From contig JACAEF010000052.1 in assembly GCA_013388985.1 (NCBI GenBank), positions 1 through 64,000 on the forward strand: a stretch of 64,000 nucleotides of DNA. Reading direction: 5' to 3'. Position 1 is the first letter of the stretch, and each line of letters begins with the position of its first letter. Made by a program: the position numbers and the translations under genes. This stretch comes from Rhodocyclaceae bacterium. GTDB lineage: Bacteria; Pseudomonadota; Gammaproteobacteria; Burkholderiales; Rhodocyclaceae. A model generated the notes under the pieces. It did not search any database, had not been told where the DNA came from, and saw nothing but the letters and a program-made list of their open reading frames with translations. Positions 44,204 to 54,999 of this stretch are shown here, in pieces.

Positions 44204-45448
44204 CTACATGCGCTCGATCATCGCCCGGCCGAACTCGGAGCACTTCACTTCCTTCGCCCCTTCCATCAGGCGGGCGAAGTCATAGGTGACGATCTTGTCG
44301 GCGATCGCGGCTTCCATCGACTTGATGATCAGGTCGGCGGCCTCCTTCCAGCCCAGATGGCGCAGCATCATCTCGGCGGAGAGGATCAGCGAACCAGGAT
44401 TGACCTTGTCCTGACCGGCATATTTCGGCGCCGTGCCGTGGGTGGCCTCGAACACCGCATACTGGTCGGAAATGTTGGCACCCGGCGCGATGCCGATGCC
44501 GCCCACTTGCGCGGCCAGCGCGTCGGAGATGTAATCGCCGTTGAGATTGAGTGTCGCGATCACGTCGTATTCCGCCGGGCGCAGCAGGATCTGCTGCAGG
44601 AAGGCATCGGCGATCGCGTCCTTGACGACGATCTCGCGGCCGGTGTGCGGATTCTTGAAGCTGCACCACGGGCCGCCGTCGATCGGCTGGGCGCCGAACT
44701 CGTTTCGCGCCAGCGCATAGCCCCAGTCGCGGAACGCGCCCTCGGTGTATTTCATGATGTTGCCTTTGTGCACCAAGGTGATGCTCTTCCTGTCGTTGGC
44801 GATCGCGTATTTGATCGCGGCGCGCACCAGCCGGTCGGTGCCCTCGCGCGAGACCGGCTTGACGCCGATCCCCGAGGTGGCCGGGAAGCGGATCTTCTTG
44901 ACGCCCATTTCCTGTTGCAGGAACTGGATGACCTTGCGCGCCCCTTCCGATTCCGCGGGCCATTCGATGCCGGCGTAGATGTCCTCGGTGTTTTCGCGGA
45001 AGATCACCATGTCGGTCTTGGAGGGGTCCTTGAGCGGCGAGGGCACGCCCTTGAAATAGCGCACCGGGCGCACGCACTGGTAGAGATCGAGTTCCTGGCG
45101 CAGCGCGACGTTCAAGGAGCGGATGCCGCCGCCGACCGGTGTGGTCATCGGCCCCTTGATCGAAACCGCATAGGTCTTCAGCGCCTCGAAGGTTTCCTGC
45201 GGCAGCCACTGGTCCGGGCCATACAGACGGGTGGCCTTTTCGCCGGCATACACCTCGAGCCAGGCGATCTTGCGCTTGCCGCCGTAGGCCTTGGCGACGG
45301 CCGCATCGACGACGGCCCTCATCACCGGCGTGATGTCGACGCCGATGCCGTCGCCTTCGATGAACGGAATGATGGGGTTGTCCGGCGTGGGTTGTCCGGC
45401 AATGATTCTCTGCCCCTCGGCAGGAATCTGGATGTGGGATTGGCTCAT
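44204..45448 (-). CDS. icd: NADP-type isocitrate dehydrogenase
   Basis: [15 protein letters not shown]...[18 protein letters not shown]; start trimmed. Confidence 0.97.
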   Translation of the reverse strand: MSQSHIQIPAEGQRIIAGQPTPDNPIIPFIEGDGIGVDITPVMRAVVDAAVAKAYGGKRKIAWLEVYAGEKATRLYGPDQWLPQETFEALKTYAVSIKGPMTTPVGGGIRSLNVALRQELDLYQCVRPVRYFKGVPSPLKDPSKTDMVIFRENTEDIYAGIEWPAESEGARKVIQFLQQEMGVKKIRFPATSGIGVKPVSREGTDRLVRAAIKYAIANDRKSITLVHKGNIMKYTEGAFRDWGYALARNEFGAQPIDGGPWCSFKNPHTGREIVVKDAIADAFLQQILLRPAEYDVIATLNLNGDYISDALAAQVGGIGIAPGANISDQYAVFEATHGTAPKYAGQDKVNPGSLILSAEMMLRHLGWKEAADLIIKSMEAAIADKIVTYDFARLMEGAKEVKCSEFGRAMIERM

Positions 45449-45558
45449 GACGACTCCAGTGGCGGTTGTAACGGTTTCATTATCCACGAATGGTCGTCGG
45501 GCCGCCAGCGGGCCGGGTGTTAGAATCTTTCCACCTTCCATCGATAACCCTTTGAAAG

Positions 45559-47355
45559 ATGGGTATAACCCTGAGCCTGGCGCCGGGCGCGTCGTTTCTC
45601 GAACGGCAGGCGTTGGCGATCGCGCAGACTTTGCTGGCCGGTTTCGACAAGCACTACCGGCTGTTTCGCGAAAGTTCCGCGGCGGCGAAGGAGCGGTTCG
45701 AGGCAGGCGACTGGCCGGCGGTGCAGCAGGCGGTCAAAGAACGCATCCAGTTCTACGACGACCGGGTGGACGAGACGGTCGCGCGCCTGCACGGCGAATT
45801 CGGCCAGGATGCGCTGGATACCGACATCTGGCGGCAGGCCAAGCTCTACTACATCGGTCTGCTGACCGAGCATGGCCAGCCGGAACTGGCGGAGACCTTC
45901 TTCAATTCGGTGTTCTGCAAGATCCTGCACCGTACCTATTTCCACAACGAATTCATCTTCGTGCGGCCGGCGATTTCGACGGAATACATCGAGTCCGACC
46001 CGCCGGCCTACCGTTTCTACTATCTGCGCGAAGCCGACTGGCGCGCGGCGCTTGCCCGCATCTTGCTCGATTTCGGCTGGCGGCGCCCGTTCGCCGATCT
46101 CGCTCGCGATGTCGAATGGCTGCTGCGCGCGGTGCGCGAACGCTATCCCGAGCTGCCGCCGCGCGAGGACAATTTCCAGATCCAGGTGCTCTCCTCGGCC
46201 TTCTATCGCAACAAGGCCGCCTATGTGATCGGCAAGGTGGTCAATGGCGCGAGCGAATATCCCTTCGCGATCCCGGTGTTGCACGACGCGCAGGGCCGGC
46301 TCCATCTCGACACGATCCTGCTCGACGCGGCGAGCATCGGCCTGCTGTTTTCGCTCTCGCGCGCCTACTTCATGGTGGATATGCCGGTACCGGCGAACAC
46401 CGTGCAGTTTTTGCGCAGCCTGATGCCGGACAAGCCGCGCGCCGAGATCTATTCGATGCTCGGCCTGGGCAAGCAGGGCAAGACCTCCTTCTACCGCGGC
46501 CTGATTTCCCACCTGCACCATTCGGCCGACCAGTTCGTCATCGCGCCGGGCATTCGCGGCCTGGTGATGCTGGTGTTTACGCTGCCGTCCTACCCTTACG
46601 TCTTCAAGGTGATCAAGGACCGCTTCGGCGCCAGCAAGGAAGTCGACCACGCCACGGTCAGGCGCAAGTATCAGCTCGTCAAGCAGATCGACCGCGTCGG
46701 CCGCATGGCCGACACGCTCGAGTTTTCCCTCGTCGCGCTGCCGAAGGCGCGGCTCGCGCCCGAGCTGATCGAGGAACTGCGCCGCGAGATTCCCTCCCAG
46801 CTCGAGGAGGAGGGGGACGACCTGATCATCAAACACCTGTACATCGAGCGGCGCATGGAGCCGCTCAACCTGTATCTGGAACGGGCGCTGCAGGCCGGGC
46901 GCGACGATCTGGTCGAACAGGCGGTGATCGAATACGGCAATGCGATCCGCGAGCTGGCGATCGCCAACATCTTTCCGGGCGATCTGTTGTGGAAGAATTT
47001 CGGCGTGACCCGTTACGGCCGGGTGGTGTTCTATGATTACGACGAGATCGAATTCATGACCGACTGCAATTTCCGGCGCATTCCGCCGCCGCCCAATGAC
47101 GAAGCGGAAATGTCGGGAGAGCCCTGGTATTCGGTGGGCAAGAACGACGTATTCCCGGAGGAATTCGCCGCCTTCCTGCTCGGCGAGCCGCGCATCCGCG
47201 CCGCGTTCATGAAGCACCATGCCGACCTGCTCGACGTCGCTTTCTGGCAGCGCGCGCAGGAAGACATCCGCAGCGGAAAGATTCGCGATTTCTTTCCCTA
47301 TCCCGAAGCCCTGCGCTTTTGCCACCGTTTTGCCGAAAGGAATGAAACCGCATGA
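45559..47355 (+). CDS. aceK: isocitrate dehydrogenase kinase/phosphatase
   Basis: Full-length AceK pattern, ~598 aa, divergent from icd. Confidence 0.95.
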   Translation: MGITLSLAPGASFLERQALAIAQTLLAGFDKHYRLFRESSAAAKERFEAGDWPAVQQAVKERIQFYDDRVDETVARLHGEFGQDALDTDIWRQAKLYYIGLLTEHGQPELAETFFNSVFCKILHRTYFHNEFIFVRPAISTEYIESDPPAYRFYYLREADWRAALARILLDFGWRRPFADLARDVEWLLRAVRERYPELPPREDNFQIQVLSSAFYRNKAAYVIGKVVNGASEYPFAIPVLHDAQGRLHLDTILLDAASIGLLFSLSRAYFMVDMPVPANTVQFLRSLMPDKPRAEIYSMLGLGKQGKTSFYRGLISHLHHSADQFVIAPGIRGLVMLVFTLPSYPYVFKVIKDRFGASKEVDHATVRRKYQLVKQIDRVGRMADTLEFSLVALPKARLAPELIEELRREIPSQLEEEGDDLIIKHLYIERRMEPLNLYLERALQAGRDDLVEQAVIEYGNAIRELAIANIFPGDLLWKNFGVTRYGRVVFYDYDEIEFMTDCNFRRIPPPPNDEAEMSGEPWYSVGKNDVFPEEFAAFLLGEPRIRAAFMKHHADLLDVAFWQRAQEDIRSGKIRDFFPYPEALRFCHRFAERNETA

Positions 47356-47786
47356 AAGCCCCTGTCCTGGCTGCCTTGCTGCTCTTGAGCGGGGCCGCCT
47401 GCGCCCAGTCGTTGCCGGTGATCGAACTGAACGCCGGCATTCACCGCATCGAGGCCGAAGTCGCCGCCAGCAACGCGCAGCGCATGCGCGGCCTGATGGA
47501 GCGCACGACGCTGCCGCCGCAGCGCGGCATGCTGTTCGTCTTCGATCAGGAGGCACGGCACTGCATGTGGATGAAGAACACCTATCTGCCCTTGTCCGTC
47601 GCCTTCCTCGATGCCACGGGCCGTATCCTCAACATCGAGGAGATGCGACCGCAGACCGAGGACAATCACTGTGCCGCGCGGCCGGCGCGCTTTGCGCTGG
47701 AAATGAACGCCGGCTGGTTCGCAAACCGCGGGATCAAGCCGGGCGACCGCATCGGCGGCATCGACCAGGCGCCGCCGGCGTTCTGA
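47352..47786 (+). CDS. DUF192 protein
   Basis: MRGLMERTTLPPQRGMLFVFDQEA...CMWMKNTYLPLSVAFLD. Confidence 0.92.
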   Translation: MKAPVLAALLLLSGAACAQSLPVIELNAGIHRIEAEVAASNAQRMRGLMERTTLPPQRGMLFVFDQEARHCMWMKNTYLPLSVAFLDATGRILNIEEMRPQTEDNHCAARPARFALEMNAGWFANRGIKPGDRIGGIDQAPPAF

Positions 47787-47794
47787 AGCGATCT

Positions 47795-47820
47795 GTGCCG
47801 TATCACCAGCGCCGACTTTT
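47795..47820 (+). repeat. dispersed repeat copy downstream of DUF192 gene
   Basis: GTGCCGTATCACCAGCGCCGACTTTT. Confidence 0.85.
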
Positions 47821-47859
47821 GCTAAGCTCGACGAACCCACTCACGACGAGGAAATCCCC

Positions 47860-48993
47860 ATGCCCGGACTGCTGCCCAACGTCGATCCCGACGGCCTGCT
47901 CGAATATTCGGTGGTCTATACCGACCGCGCGCTGAATCACATGTCGGCGAAATTCCAGGGGGCGATGCGCGACATCTCCCGCATCCTCAAGTCGGTCTAT
48001 CGCGCCGAGGCCGCCATCGTCGTGCCGGGCAGCGGCACCTTCGGCATGGAGGCCGTCGCGCGGCAGTTCGCCACCGGCAAGAAATGTCTCGTGATCCGCA
48101 ATGGCTTGTTCAGCTATCGCTGGAGCCAGATCTTCGAGATGGGCGCGATTCCTTCCGCGACCACGGTGCTGAAGGCGCGGCGGACGGCGCAGGCCCCACA
48201 ATCCCCCTTCATTCCTGCGCCGATCGGCGAGGTCGTCGCGACGATCGCGGCCGAAAAGCCCGACCTCGTGTTCGCCCCGCATGTCGAGACTTCTTCGGGC
48301 ATGCTACTGCCGGACGATTACCTGCGCGCCGTGGCGGAGGCCGTGCATGGAGAGGGCGGGATGTTCGTGCTCGACTGCGTCGCGTCGGGCGCATTGTGGG
48401 TGGACATGGCCGGACTGGGGATCGACATCCTCGTCACGGCGCCGCAAAAAGGCTGGAGCGGCCCGCCTTGCGCCGGACTCGTCTGCCTGGGAGCGACGGC
48501 GCTCTCGCGCCTCGAAGCGACGGCCAGCACCAGTTTCGCGCTCGATCTCAAGAAGTGGCTGCAGATCATGCAGGCCTATGAAAAAGGCGGTCATGCCTAT
48601 CACGCGACGCCGCCGACCGATGCGCTCGTCGCCTTGCGCGATGTGATGCGCGAGGCCGAGGAGTTCGGTTTCGGGAAATTGCGCCAGGCGCAGATCGAAC
48701 TGGGCGGCAAAGTCCGCCAGCTGCTCGCCGATGCAGGGTTCAAGAGTGTTGCCGCGCCGGGCTTCGAGGCGCCGGGCGTCGTCGTCTGCTACACCGACGA
48801 TGCCGACATCCAGTCGGGCAAGAAGTTTGCCGCGCAAGGGCTGCAGACGGCCGCGGGCGTGCCGCTGCATTGCGACGAGCCGGCCGATTTCCGCACCTTC
48901 CGCATCGGCCTGTTCGGCCTGGACAAGCTGTATGCCGTCGAGCGCACCGTCGCTACGTTCGCCACTGCGCTCGGGAAGGTTTTGGCGCACTGA
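47860..48993 (+). CDS. class V aminotransferase (alanine-glyoxylate type)
   Basis: VVPGSGTFGMEAVARQ...TAPQKGWSGPPCAG. Confidence 0.88.
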   Translation: MPGLLPNVDPDGLLEYSVVYTDRALNHMSAKFQGAMRDISRILKSVYRAEAAIVVPGSGTFGMEAVARQFATGKKCLVIRNGLFSYRWSQIFEMGAIPSATTVLKARRTAQAPQSPFIPAPIGEVVATIAAEKPDLVFAPHVETSSGMLLPDDYLRAVAEAVHGEGGMFVLDCVASGALWVDMAGLGIDILVTAPQKGWSGPPCAGLVCLGATALSRLEATASTSFALDLKKWLQIMQAYEKGGHAYHATPPTDALVALRDVMREAEEFGFGKLRQAQIELGGKVRQLLADAGFKSVAAPGFEAPGVVVCYTDDADIQSGKKFAAQGLQTAAGVPLHCDEPADFRTFRIGLFGLDKLYAVERTVATFATALGKVLAH

Positions 48994-49016
48994 GCGTGGC
49001 GCGGGATCAGGCAGGC

Positions 49017-49961
49017 ATGACCGAAAACTGGAAGGCATCGCTCGAACGCAAGCGCGCCGAACTCGCCGAGCAGCTGCATGCGCCGATGGCACGGCTGGCT
49101 TCGCTGTGTCCGCCGCTGTGGGGGGACCGGGAAAAACTCGATGCCTTGCTGCAGGAGCACTTCGCCGAGGTGCCGCATGTCAAGTATCTCTATTGCCTGG
49201 ATCCCAGGGGAATACAGATCTGCGACAACGTCGGCGCGGACCGGCTATCGACCGTGCATTTCGGCCGCGACCGTTCACATCGCTCCTATATGCGCGAACC
49301 GATGCCGCCGTGGGGCTTCCTGCTCTCCGATGCCTATGTGAGCCAGTCGGGGCGTCCCTCGATCACCGCGCTGCATGTCGTCCGGCAGGGCGATACGCTG
49401 CTGGGCTATCTGGGGGCCGACTTCGATCTGCGTCATCTGCCAACGGCCACCGCCCTGCACGAGGAGTCGCGGGCCTGGCGGCAGATCAAGGGCGATCCGT
49501 CGATCCGCGGCACCGTATTCATGCAGGAGCGCATCGACAGCCCGATGGATCGCCACATCGACCAGGCGCTGACGATCCTCGAGGAGCTGATCACCGACCG
49601 GGGCTTGTTCCAGGCGGTGATCCATTTCTCCAGCAGCCGGGTCACCGCCTGGTTTCTCGATGACCCGTATCGCTACCGCCTCATCGACGACGAGGCGCTC
49701 GCCGACCCCGATGTCTGCCTGCTCTATCCGCGCCAGCCCTGGCCGGACGATGCCTCGATGCCGCGCGAGGCGATCCGGCCGATCCTGGCCGGCATGCGCG
49801 AGTTGCGCCTGGCCGATCGCACCATCTATCTGCGCTCGGCCTCGATCAACATCTTCAATGGCATGGTGAGCCTGACCTTTTCGTGCGACGGCTCGCATTA
49901 CCTGAACTACACGGATTTTCTCGACCGCAAGAGCGGTTTCTGGCTCGGCATCGGCGGTTAG
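49017..49961 (+). CDS. stand-alone Cache/PDC sensor-like protein
   Basis: MTENWKASLERKR...FGRDRSHRSYM...DAYVSQSGRPSITALHVVRQ; no TM helix or output domain seen. Confidence 0.65.
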   Translation: MTENWKASLERKRAELAEQLHAPMARLASLCPPLWGDREKLDALLQEHFAEVPHVKYLYCLDPRGIQICDNVGADRLSTVHFGRDRSHRSYMREPMPPWGFLLSDAYVSQSGRPSITALHVVRQGDTLLGYLGADFDLRHLPTATALHEESRAWRQIKGDPSIRGTVFMQERIDSPMDRHIDQALTILEELITDRGLFQAVIHFSSSRVTAWFLDDPYRYRLIDDEALADPDVCLLYPRQPWPDDASMPREAIRPILAGMRELRLADRTIYLRSASINIFNGMVSLTFSCDGSHYLNYTDFLDRKSGFWLGIGG

Positions 49962-50088
49962 GGCCTGTTCCGATCATCCGGTGAATCATGTCGCGGGCCG
50001 GTAGGTGCGGCGCTGCTCGCTCTGCCGTGCGCAACGGTTTTTTCGCCGAGTGATTGATTCTTAACGATTCGTTGACGGAAAACAGGCT

Positions 50089-50102
50089 TTGATCTGAATC
50101 AA
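50089..50102. promoter_or_regulatory. FNR/ANR-type box TTGATCTGAATCAA
   Basis: Perfect TTGAT-N4-ATCAA, ~100 bp upstream of FeS/NrfD operon. Confidence 0.8.
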
Positions 50103-50197
50103 GACGAAATATCGGTGAATGCTTATGATGGCTACTTTTTTCGATCTGGCGCTTCCCCAACGTGTCAGGCGGTTCCATCATCATCCGGAGGAAAATT

Positions 50198-51289
50198 GTG
50201 TCACAAGACAAGAGTTCGATAGCCGATTCGGGGCCGGAGTCATCTTCGAGCCAACCACAGCCAGCGTCCGCTGACCCTTCCCAAGCCACACTGAAAACCT
50301 CGCGGCGCGATTTTCTGAAGAGCGGCGGGATGCTGAGCCTGTCTTCGCTGATGGGCACAGCGGCGTTGATGGCCGAATCCGACGATGCGCAGGCAGCCAT
50401 CGAGTGGGCCGAGCACTTCCAGAAAAACTACCGGCTGATGACCGATGAAGAAAAGGCCGAGGCGCGCGCCCGGCTCGAAAAACGCTATTCGGAGGAATAC
50501 GGCAAGCAAGTCACCGTCGATACCACGCCCGCGCAGCCGGGCGTGCTGATGGGCTACGCGCTCAACATCCGCAAATGCATCGGCTGCCGCCGCTGCGTGC
50601 ATGCCTGTGTCGCCGAGAACAACCAGTCGCGCGGCAAGAACCGCCCGGGCGAAAAGATCGAATGGATCCAGGTGCTGCGTATGGAGCGCGGCAAGTTCGA
50701 TGCGGAGAAGATGAATCACGGCTATCCCGAAGGTCTGGGCATCCAGGTCGGCGGCAATGCCTATACTCCGGTCGGTCAGGTGCTCGAAGGCCAATACCAT
50801 TACACACCCGATCTCGTGCCCGAGAAGGATGCCACCTACATGCCGATCGCCTGCATGCAGTGCGAGAAGCCGCCGTGCGTCAAGGTCTGCCCGGTGCGCA
50901 CCACCTACCGCGAGCCGGACGGCGTGGTCGTCATCGACTACAACTGGTGCATCGGCTGCCGCATGTGCATGGGCGCCTGCCCCTACTGGGCGCGCCGCCT
51001 GAACGTCACCAATCCGGTGCTGCCCAAGGAGGAGATGAATCCGGTCACGCATTACCTCGGCAATCGTCCGCGCATGCGTGGTGTGGTCGAGAAATGCCAC
51101 TGGTGCCTGCAGCGTACCCGCCACGGCCGCTATCCGGCCTGCGTCGAGGTCTGTCCGGTCGGTGCGCGCAAGTTCGGCAATCTGCTCGATCCAAATAGCG
51201 AAGTGAGCCTGATCCTGGCGCGGAAGAACGTGTTCCGCCTCAAGGCCGACCTCAACACCTTCCCGAAATTCTTCTACTTCTACGATTGA
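50198..51289 (+). CDS. Tat-exported 4x[4Fe-4S] ferredoxin subunit (DsrO/NrfC-like)
   Basis: GGAGGAAAATT-GTG; TSRRDFLKSGG Tat motif; four Cys clusters. Confidence 0.9.
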   Translation: MSQDKSSIADSGPESSSSQPQPASADPSQATLKTSRRDFLKSGGMLSLSSLMGTAALMAESDDAQAAIEWAEHFQKNYRLMTDEEKAEARARLEKRYSEEYGKQVTVDTTPAQPGVLMGYALNIRKCIGCRRCVHACVAENNQSRGKNRPGEKIEWIQVLRMERGKFDAEKMNHGYPEGLGIQVGGNAYTPVGQVLEGQYHYTPDLVPEKDATYMPIACMQCEKPPCVKVCPVRTTYREPDGVVVIDYNWCIGCRMCMGACPYWARRLNVTNPVLPKEEMNPVTHYLGNRPRMRGVVEKCHWCLQRTRHGRYPACVEVCPVGARKFGNLLDPNSEVSLILARKNVFRLKADLNTFPKFFYFYD

Positions 51290-51299
51290 GGAGGCGGCC

Positions 51300-52544
51300 G
51301 TGCTGACCAGTTTCATTACCGACTACGTGCGCTACGTCCTCAAGGGCGGCGCCAAGTTCTACACCTGGATGGGCGTGCTCGGCGTGCTGATCCTCGGCAT
51401 GCTCTACGTGTTCTATCTGCAGAACACCGATGGCCTGATCGTCACCGGCATGACCAGCCAGATCCATGAAGGCCTTTATTTCGCCAATCTGGTCTTCCTC
51501 GTCGGCGTCGCTGCCGGGGCGGTGACCATCGTCTTTCCGGCCTATGGCTACCACCACGAGGGCATGCACAAGGTGGCGGTGCTCGGCGAGATGCTGGCGA
51601 TCACCGCCGTGATCATGGTGATGATGTTCGTGTTCGCCCACATGGGCCGGCCCGACCGTCTCTGGCACATGATCCCGCCCTGGGGCATCTACAGCTTCTC
51701 CTCGATGCTCGGCTGGGACGTGATGGTGCTCACCGGCTACCTGATCCTCAACTTCGTCTGCGGCTTCTACTACCTGTGGTGCAAGTACACCGGCAGGCCC
51801 ATCAACTACAAGTGGTTCCTGCCCGTGGTGTGGATCGCGATCGTCTGGGCGCTGTCGATCCACACCGTGACGGCCTTCCTGATCTCGACCATGCCGTCGC
51901 GTCCGATGTGGCATCACAGCATGATGCCGATCCGCTTCATCACGACGGCGTTCGCCGCCGGCCCGGCGCTGATCATCCTGGCCTTCCTGATCATCCGCAA
52001 CAACACCAAGTTCTGGATCGAGGACAGCGTGATCAAACTGCTGACCACCATCGTCATCTGGTGCTTGGGCATCGCGATCTTCCTGACCATGTCCGAGGTG
52101 GTCGTCGAGCTCTACGCCCGTACCGAGCATGCCAACGGGTTGTACTACCTGATGTTCGGCCTGCATGGCCTGACCCGGCTCGTGCCGTGGTTCTGGACCT
52201 CGGTGGTGCTGATGGTCGGCGCCTTCATCCTGTTCCTGATCCCGCGCTTCCGCAACGACTTCAAGCTGCTGGTGATTCCCTGCGTGATGGCCTTCGCCGG
52301 CATCTGGATCGAAAAGGGCATGGGCCTGATCGTCCCCGGTTTCATCCCCACCCCGATCGGCGAAGTCACCGAGTATTACCCGAGTTTCGTCGAATGGCTG
52401 ATGACTCTTGGGATCTGGGCCTTCGGCTTCTTCATCCTGACCATCCTGCTGAAAGGCGCGATCGGCATCCTGCTGGGCGAAGTGAAGTTCGGCGCACGGC
52501 CGGCCGCGGGCAGTCTCGGCGCGCAAGCCGCTGCAGCGAAGTGA
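51300..52544 (+). CDS. NrfD/DsrP-type quinone-interacting membrane subunit
   Basis: GGAGGCGGCC-GTG; about ten TM helices, NrfD-like. Confidence 0.9.
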   Translation: MLTSFITDYVRYVLKGGAKFYTWMGVLGVLILGMLYVFYLQNTDGLIVTGMTSQIHEGLYFANLVFLVGVAAGAVTIVFPAYGYHHEGMHKVAVLGEMLAITAVIMVMMFVFAHMGRPDRLWHMIPPWGIYSFSSMLGWDVMVLTGYLILNFVCGFYYLWCKYTGRPINYKWFLPVVWIAIVWALSIHTVTAFLISTMPSRPMWHHSMMPIRFITTAFAAGPALIILAFLIIRNNTKFWIEDSVIKLLTTIVIWCLGIAIFLTMSEVVVELYARTEHANGLYYLMFGLHGLTRLVPWFWTSVVLMVGAFILFLIPRFRNDFKLLVIPCVMAFAGIWIEKGMGLIVPGFIPTPIGEVTEYYPSFVEWLMTLGIWAFGFFILTILLKGAIGILLGEVKFGARPAAGSLGAQAAAAK

Positions 52545-52554
52545 GGCAACGATC

Positions 52555-53451
52555 ATGAAAAAAATCGCTCTCTACACGACAATTTTCGCGCTCTTCGGCG
52601 GCGCGCTCTATGTGGCCGTCGCCGCCGGGAAGACAGGCGCGGCGACGCAGCCAGCCGAGGCGCAAGCCGCCACGACGGAGGCTGCGCCTGCGCAGCCTGC
52701 CGCCGCTGCGGAAACCGCTGCCGCTCCCGCCGATGCCGCCAAGGAACCTGTGGTCTGTTTCGAAAGCCGCAAGGGTGCCTCGGAAGTGACCCAGCGCGAA
52801 ATCAGGCCGGGCTGGCCCAACGTCAAGTGCTCGCCCACCACGGGTGCCGCCCTCTGGTATGGCGATCCCTTCGACGGCACCGTGCCGATGGGCAAGATGC
52901 CCGGGCTCGAAAACATTCCCGAGGGGCATGCGCTAGTCAAGCCGCGCTCGGAGAAGCTGGCCATTTTGCCGATGTGTGCAACCGCCTGTCACAACGGCGT
53001 CGGTCCGAAATTCACGCCGCCGACACTGCCGAAGGACAAGAAGCCGACCCCGATCCCGACGATGGAAGGCCTGCTGCCTGAACTCAAGGAATTCCAGCAT
53101 GGTCGTGGGCGTCTGTGGTGCCTCGATTGCCATCACACCACCCAGCGCAACAAGCTGGTCGACAACTTCGGCGATCCGATCGACTTCGACCAATCGCAGC
53201 TCTTGTGCGGCAAGTGCCATGGCGACAAGCTGCGCGACTGGCGCGACGGCATCCATGGCAAGCGCATCGGCGAATGGGCCAGCGATGGCAAGAAGCGCTG
53301 GTTCCTATGCACCGAGTGCCACAATCCGCACAACGTCCAGCAGGGCGAGCGCAATCGCGGTTTTGCCCAGCTGCAGCCCGAGCCGCCGCCGCCGTTGCCC
53401 AAGGGCATGCCGGACATGAAGCACGAGCTGGTGCATCCGGTTGCGCACTGA
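52555..53451 (+). CDS. multihaem cytochrome c
   Basis: CATACH, CLDCH, CGKCH, CTECH; N-terminal anchor. Confidence 0.9.
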   Translation: MKKIALYTTIFALFGGALYVAVAAGKTGAATQPAEAQAATTEAAPAQPAAAAETAAAPADAAKEPVVCFESRKGASEVTQREIRPGWPNVKCSPTTGAALWYGDPFDGTVPMGKMPGLENIPEGHALVKPRSEKLAILPMCATACHNGVGPKFTPPTLPKDKKPTPIPTMEGLLPELKEFQHGRGRLWCLDCHHTTQRNKLVDNFGDPIDFDQSQLLCGKCHGDKLRDWRDGIHGKRIGEWASDGKKRWFLCTECHNPHNVQQGERNRGFAQLQPEPPPPLPKGMPDMKHELVHPVAH

Positions 53452-53879
53452 TGTCCGACATCCCTGAGCAACCCAAGCCGCAGCGGGGGAATCCCACCTG
53501 GGTCCCCCCGGCGCTGACGCGCGAGGAAAAAACGCGCCACGTCGGCAAGACGCCGGTGTTCTTCGGGCCGCCGCTGGCGATCCTCACCGATGGCCAGAAG
53601 AATACGATGGAGATCTCGGGCAAGCTCAATCGCACCGCCGAGCGCTATCTCGAAATCCTGCGCTCGCACGGTTTGGAGCTGACCGAGGCGGAGCGGCTGT
53701 GCATCGCCCACATCTGCAACATCGGCTTCATGTCGCCGCAGGAGATCCGCGAGTTGCCCTTCGAAGTCGGCCTGACCCGCTTCGAAACCCCAGGCCTCGA
53801 CAAGGCGGCGCTCAAGAAGAAGCTCGAATCCGCCAGCTTCGCCGATCTGGTGGCGGTGGTCGAATCTCTGGGGTTTTAG
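53451..53879 (+). CDS. uncharacterised 142-aa cytoplasmic protein
   Basis: TGATG overlap with cytochrome gene; MSDIPEQPKPQRGNPTWVPP... Confidence 0.8.
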   Translation: MSDIPEQPKPQRGNPTWVPPALTREEKTRHVGKTPVFFGPPLAILTDGQKNTMEISGKLNRTAERYLEILRSHGLELTEAERLCIAHICNIGFMSPQEIRELPFEVGLTRFETPGLDKAALKKKLESASFADLVAVVESLGF

Positions 53880-53881
53880 CC

Positions 53882-54289
53882 ATGGCCAATCGCTTGAGCT
53901 GGGACGATCGTTACAGCATCGGTCATGAAAGTCTCGACGCGCAGCACAGGCACTTTTTCGAGCTGTGCAATGCCATGGCCGACTGCTTGGTCGAGGAAAC
54001 GGCGGCTGAGCGCTTCGACCGGCTGTTCGCCGAATTGATGGAGAAAGCGCGGGAGCATTTCATGGCCGAGGAGGCCTTGCTCGCTGCCTGCGGTTATCCG
54101 GAACTCGACGACCAGCGCAGCGAGCAGGAGGAGTTCGCCTATCTGGTCAACGAGATCGCCACGACCGAAAATTTCGATCGCAACGAGCTGCAGACCTTCC
54201 TGGCGCTGTGGTGGGCTGGGCATGTGAGGGGCGCGGCACGGAACTATCCGGCCTGGCTGGCCGCCGGCACGGCCAACCCCGCGCGGTGA
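53882..54289 (+). CDS. bacteriohaemerythrin
   Basis: WDDRYSIGHESLDAQHRHFFELCN...HFMAEEALL; start trimmed. Confidence 0.9.
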   Translation: MANRLSWDDRYSIGHESLDAQHRHFFELCNAMADCLVEETAAERFDRLFAELMEKAREHFMAEEALLAACGYPELDDQRSEQEEFAYLVNEIATTENFDRNELQTFLALWWAGHVRGAARNYPAWLAAGTANPAR

Positions 54290-54301
54290 CAGCGGGAACG
54301 G

Positions 54302-54337
54302 CAAACGAAACGGGCGCCGCGGCGCCCGTTTCGTTTT
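54302..54337. terminator. bidirectional terminator
   Basis: AAACGAAACGGGCGCCGCGGCGCCCGTTTCGTTTT. Confidence 0.85.
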
Positions 54338-54355
54338 GATGGCAGTGGCGAGGGA

Positions 54356-54940
54356 TTACGCGAAGTTCTTCGCGGCGAATTCCCAGTTCACGAGATGGTT
54401 GAGGAAGGTCTCGACGAACTTCGGGCGCAGGTTGCGGTAATCGATGTAGTAGGCGTGCTCCCAGACGTCGATGCACAAGAGCGGCGTGTCGCCGGTGGTC
54501 AGCGGGGTGCCTGCGGCGCCCATGTTGACGATGTCGACCGAGCCATCGGCCTTCTTCACCAGCCAGGTCCAGCCCGAGCCGAAATTGCCGACCGCGGACG
54601 CCTGGAAGGCCTTCTTGAACTCGTCGAACGAGCCCCACTTCTTGTTGATCGCATCGGCCAGCGCGCCGCTCGGGACACCGCCGCCGTTGGGCTTCATGCA
54701 GTTCCAGAAGAAAGTGTGATTCCAGACTTGCGCGGCGTTGTTGTAGATGCCGCCGGCCGGCGCCTTCTTGACGATCGATTCGAGATCGAGATTTTCGAAT
54801 TCGGTGCCCTTGATCAGGTTGTTCAGGTTGGTGACATAGGCCTGATGGTGCTTGCCGTAGTGGTATTCGAAGGTTTCCTCGGACATGTGCGGCACGAGGG
54901 CGTTTTTCGGGTAGGGCAGCGGGGGAAGGGTGTGTTCCAT
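54356..54940 (-). CDS. sodB: superoxide dismutase (Fe/Mn)
   Basis: [36 protein letters not shown]...[13 protein letters not shown]. Confidence 0.97.
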   Translation of the reverse strand: MEHTLPPLPYPKNALVPHMSEETFEYHYGKHHQAYVTNLNNLIKGTEFENLDLESIVKKAPAGGIYNNAAQVWNHTFFWNCMKPNGGGVPSGALADAINKKWGSFDEFKKAFQASAVGNFGSGWTWLVKKADGSVDIVNMGAAGTPLTTGDTPLLCIDVWEHAYYIDYRNLRPKFVETFLNHLVNWEFAAKNFA

Positions 54941-54999
54941 GTTTGTTCTCCTGTCTTGGGGTTGATGATCGTGAAATGATATGGTGGTCGCAGGACAAA

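Noticed and set aside
45520-47556. 678-aa ORF opposite aceK
   Set aside because: Low-complexity Arg/Gln/Asp-rich shadow translation; AceK is clear on + strand.
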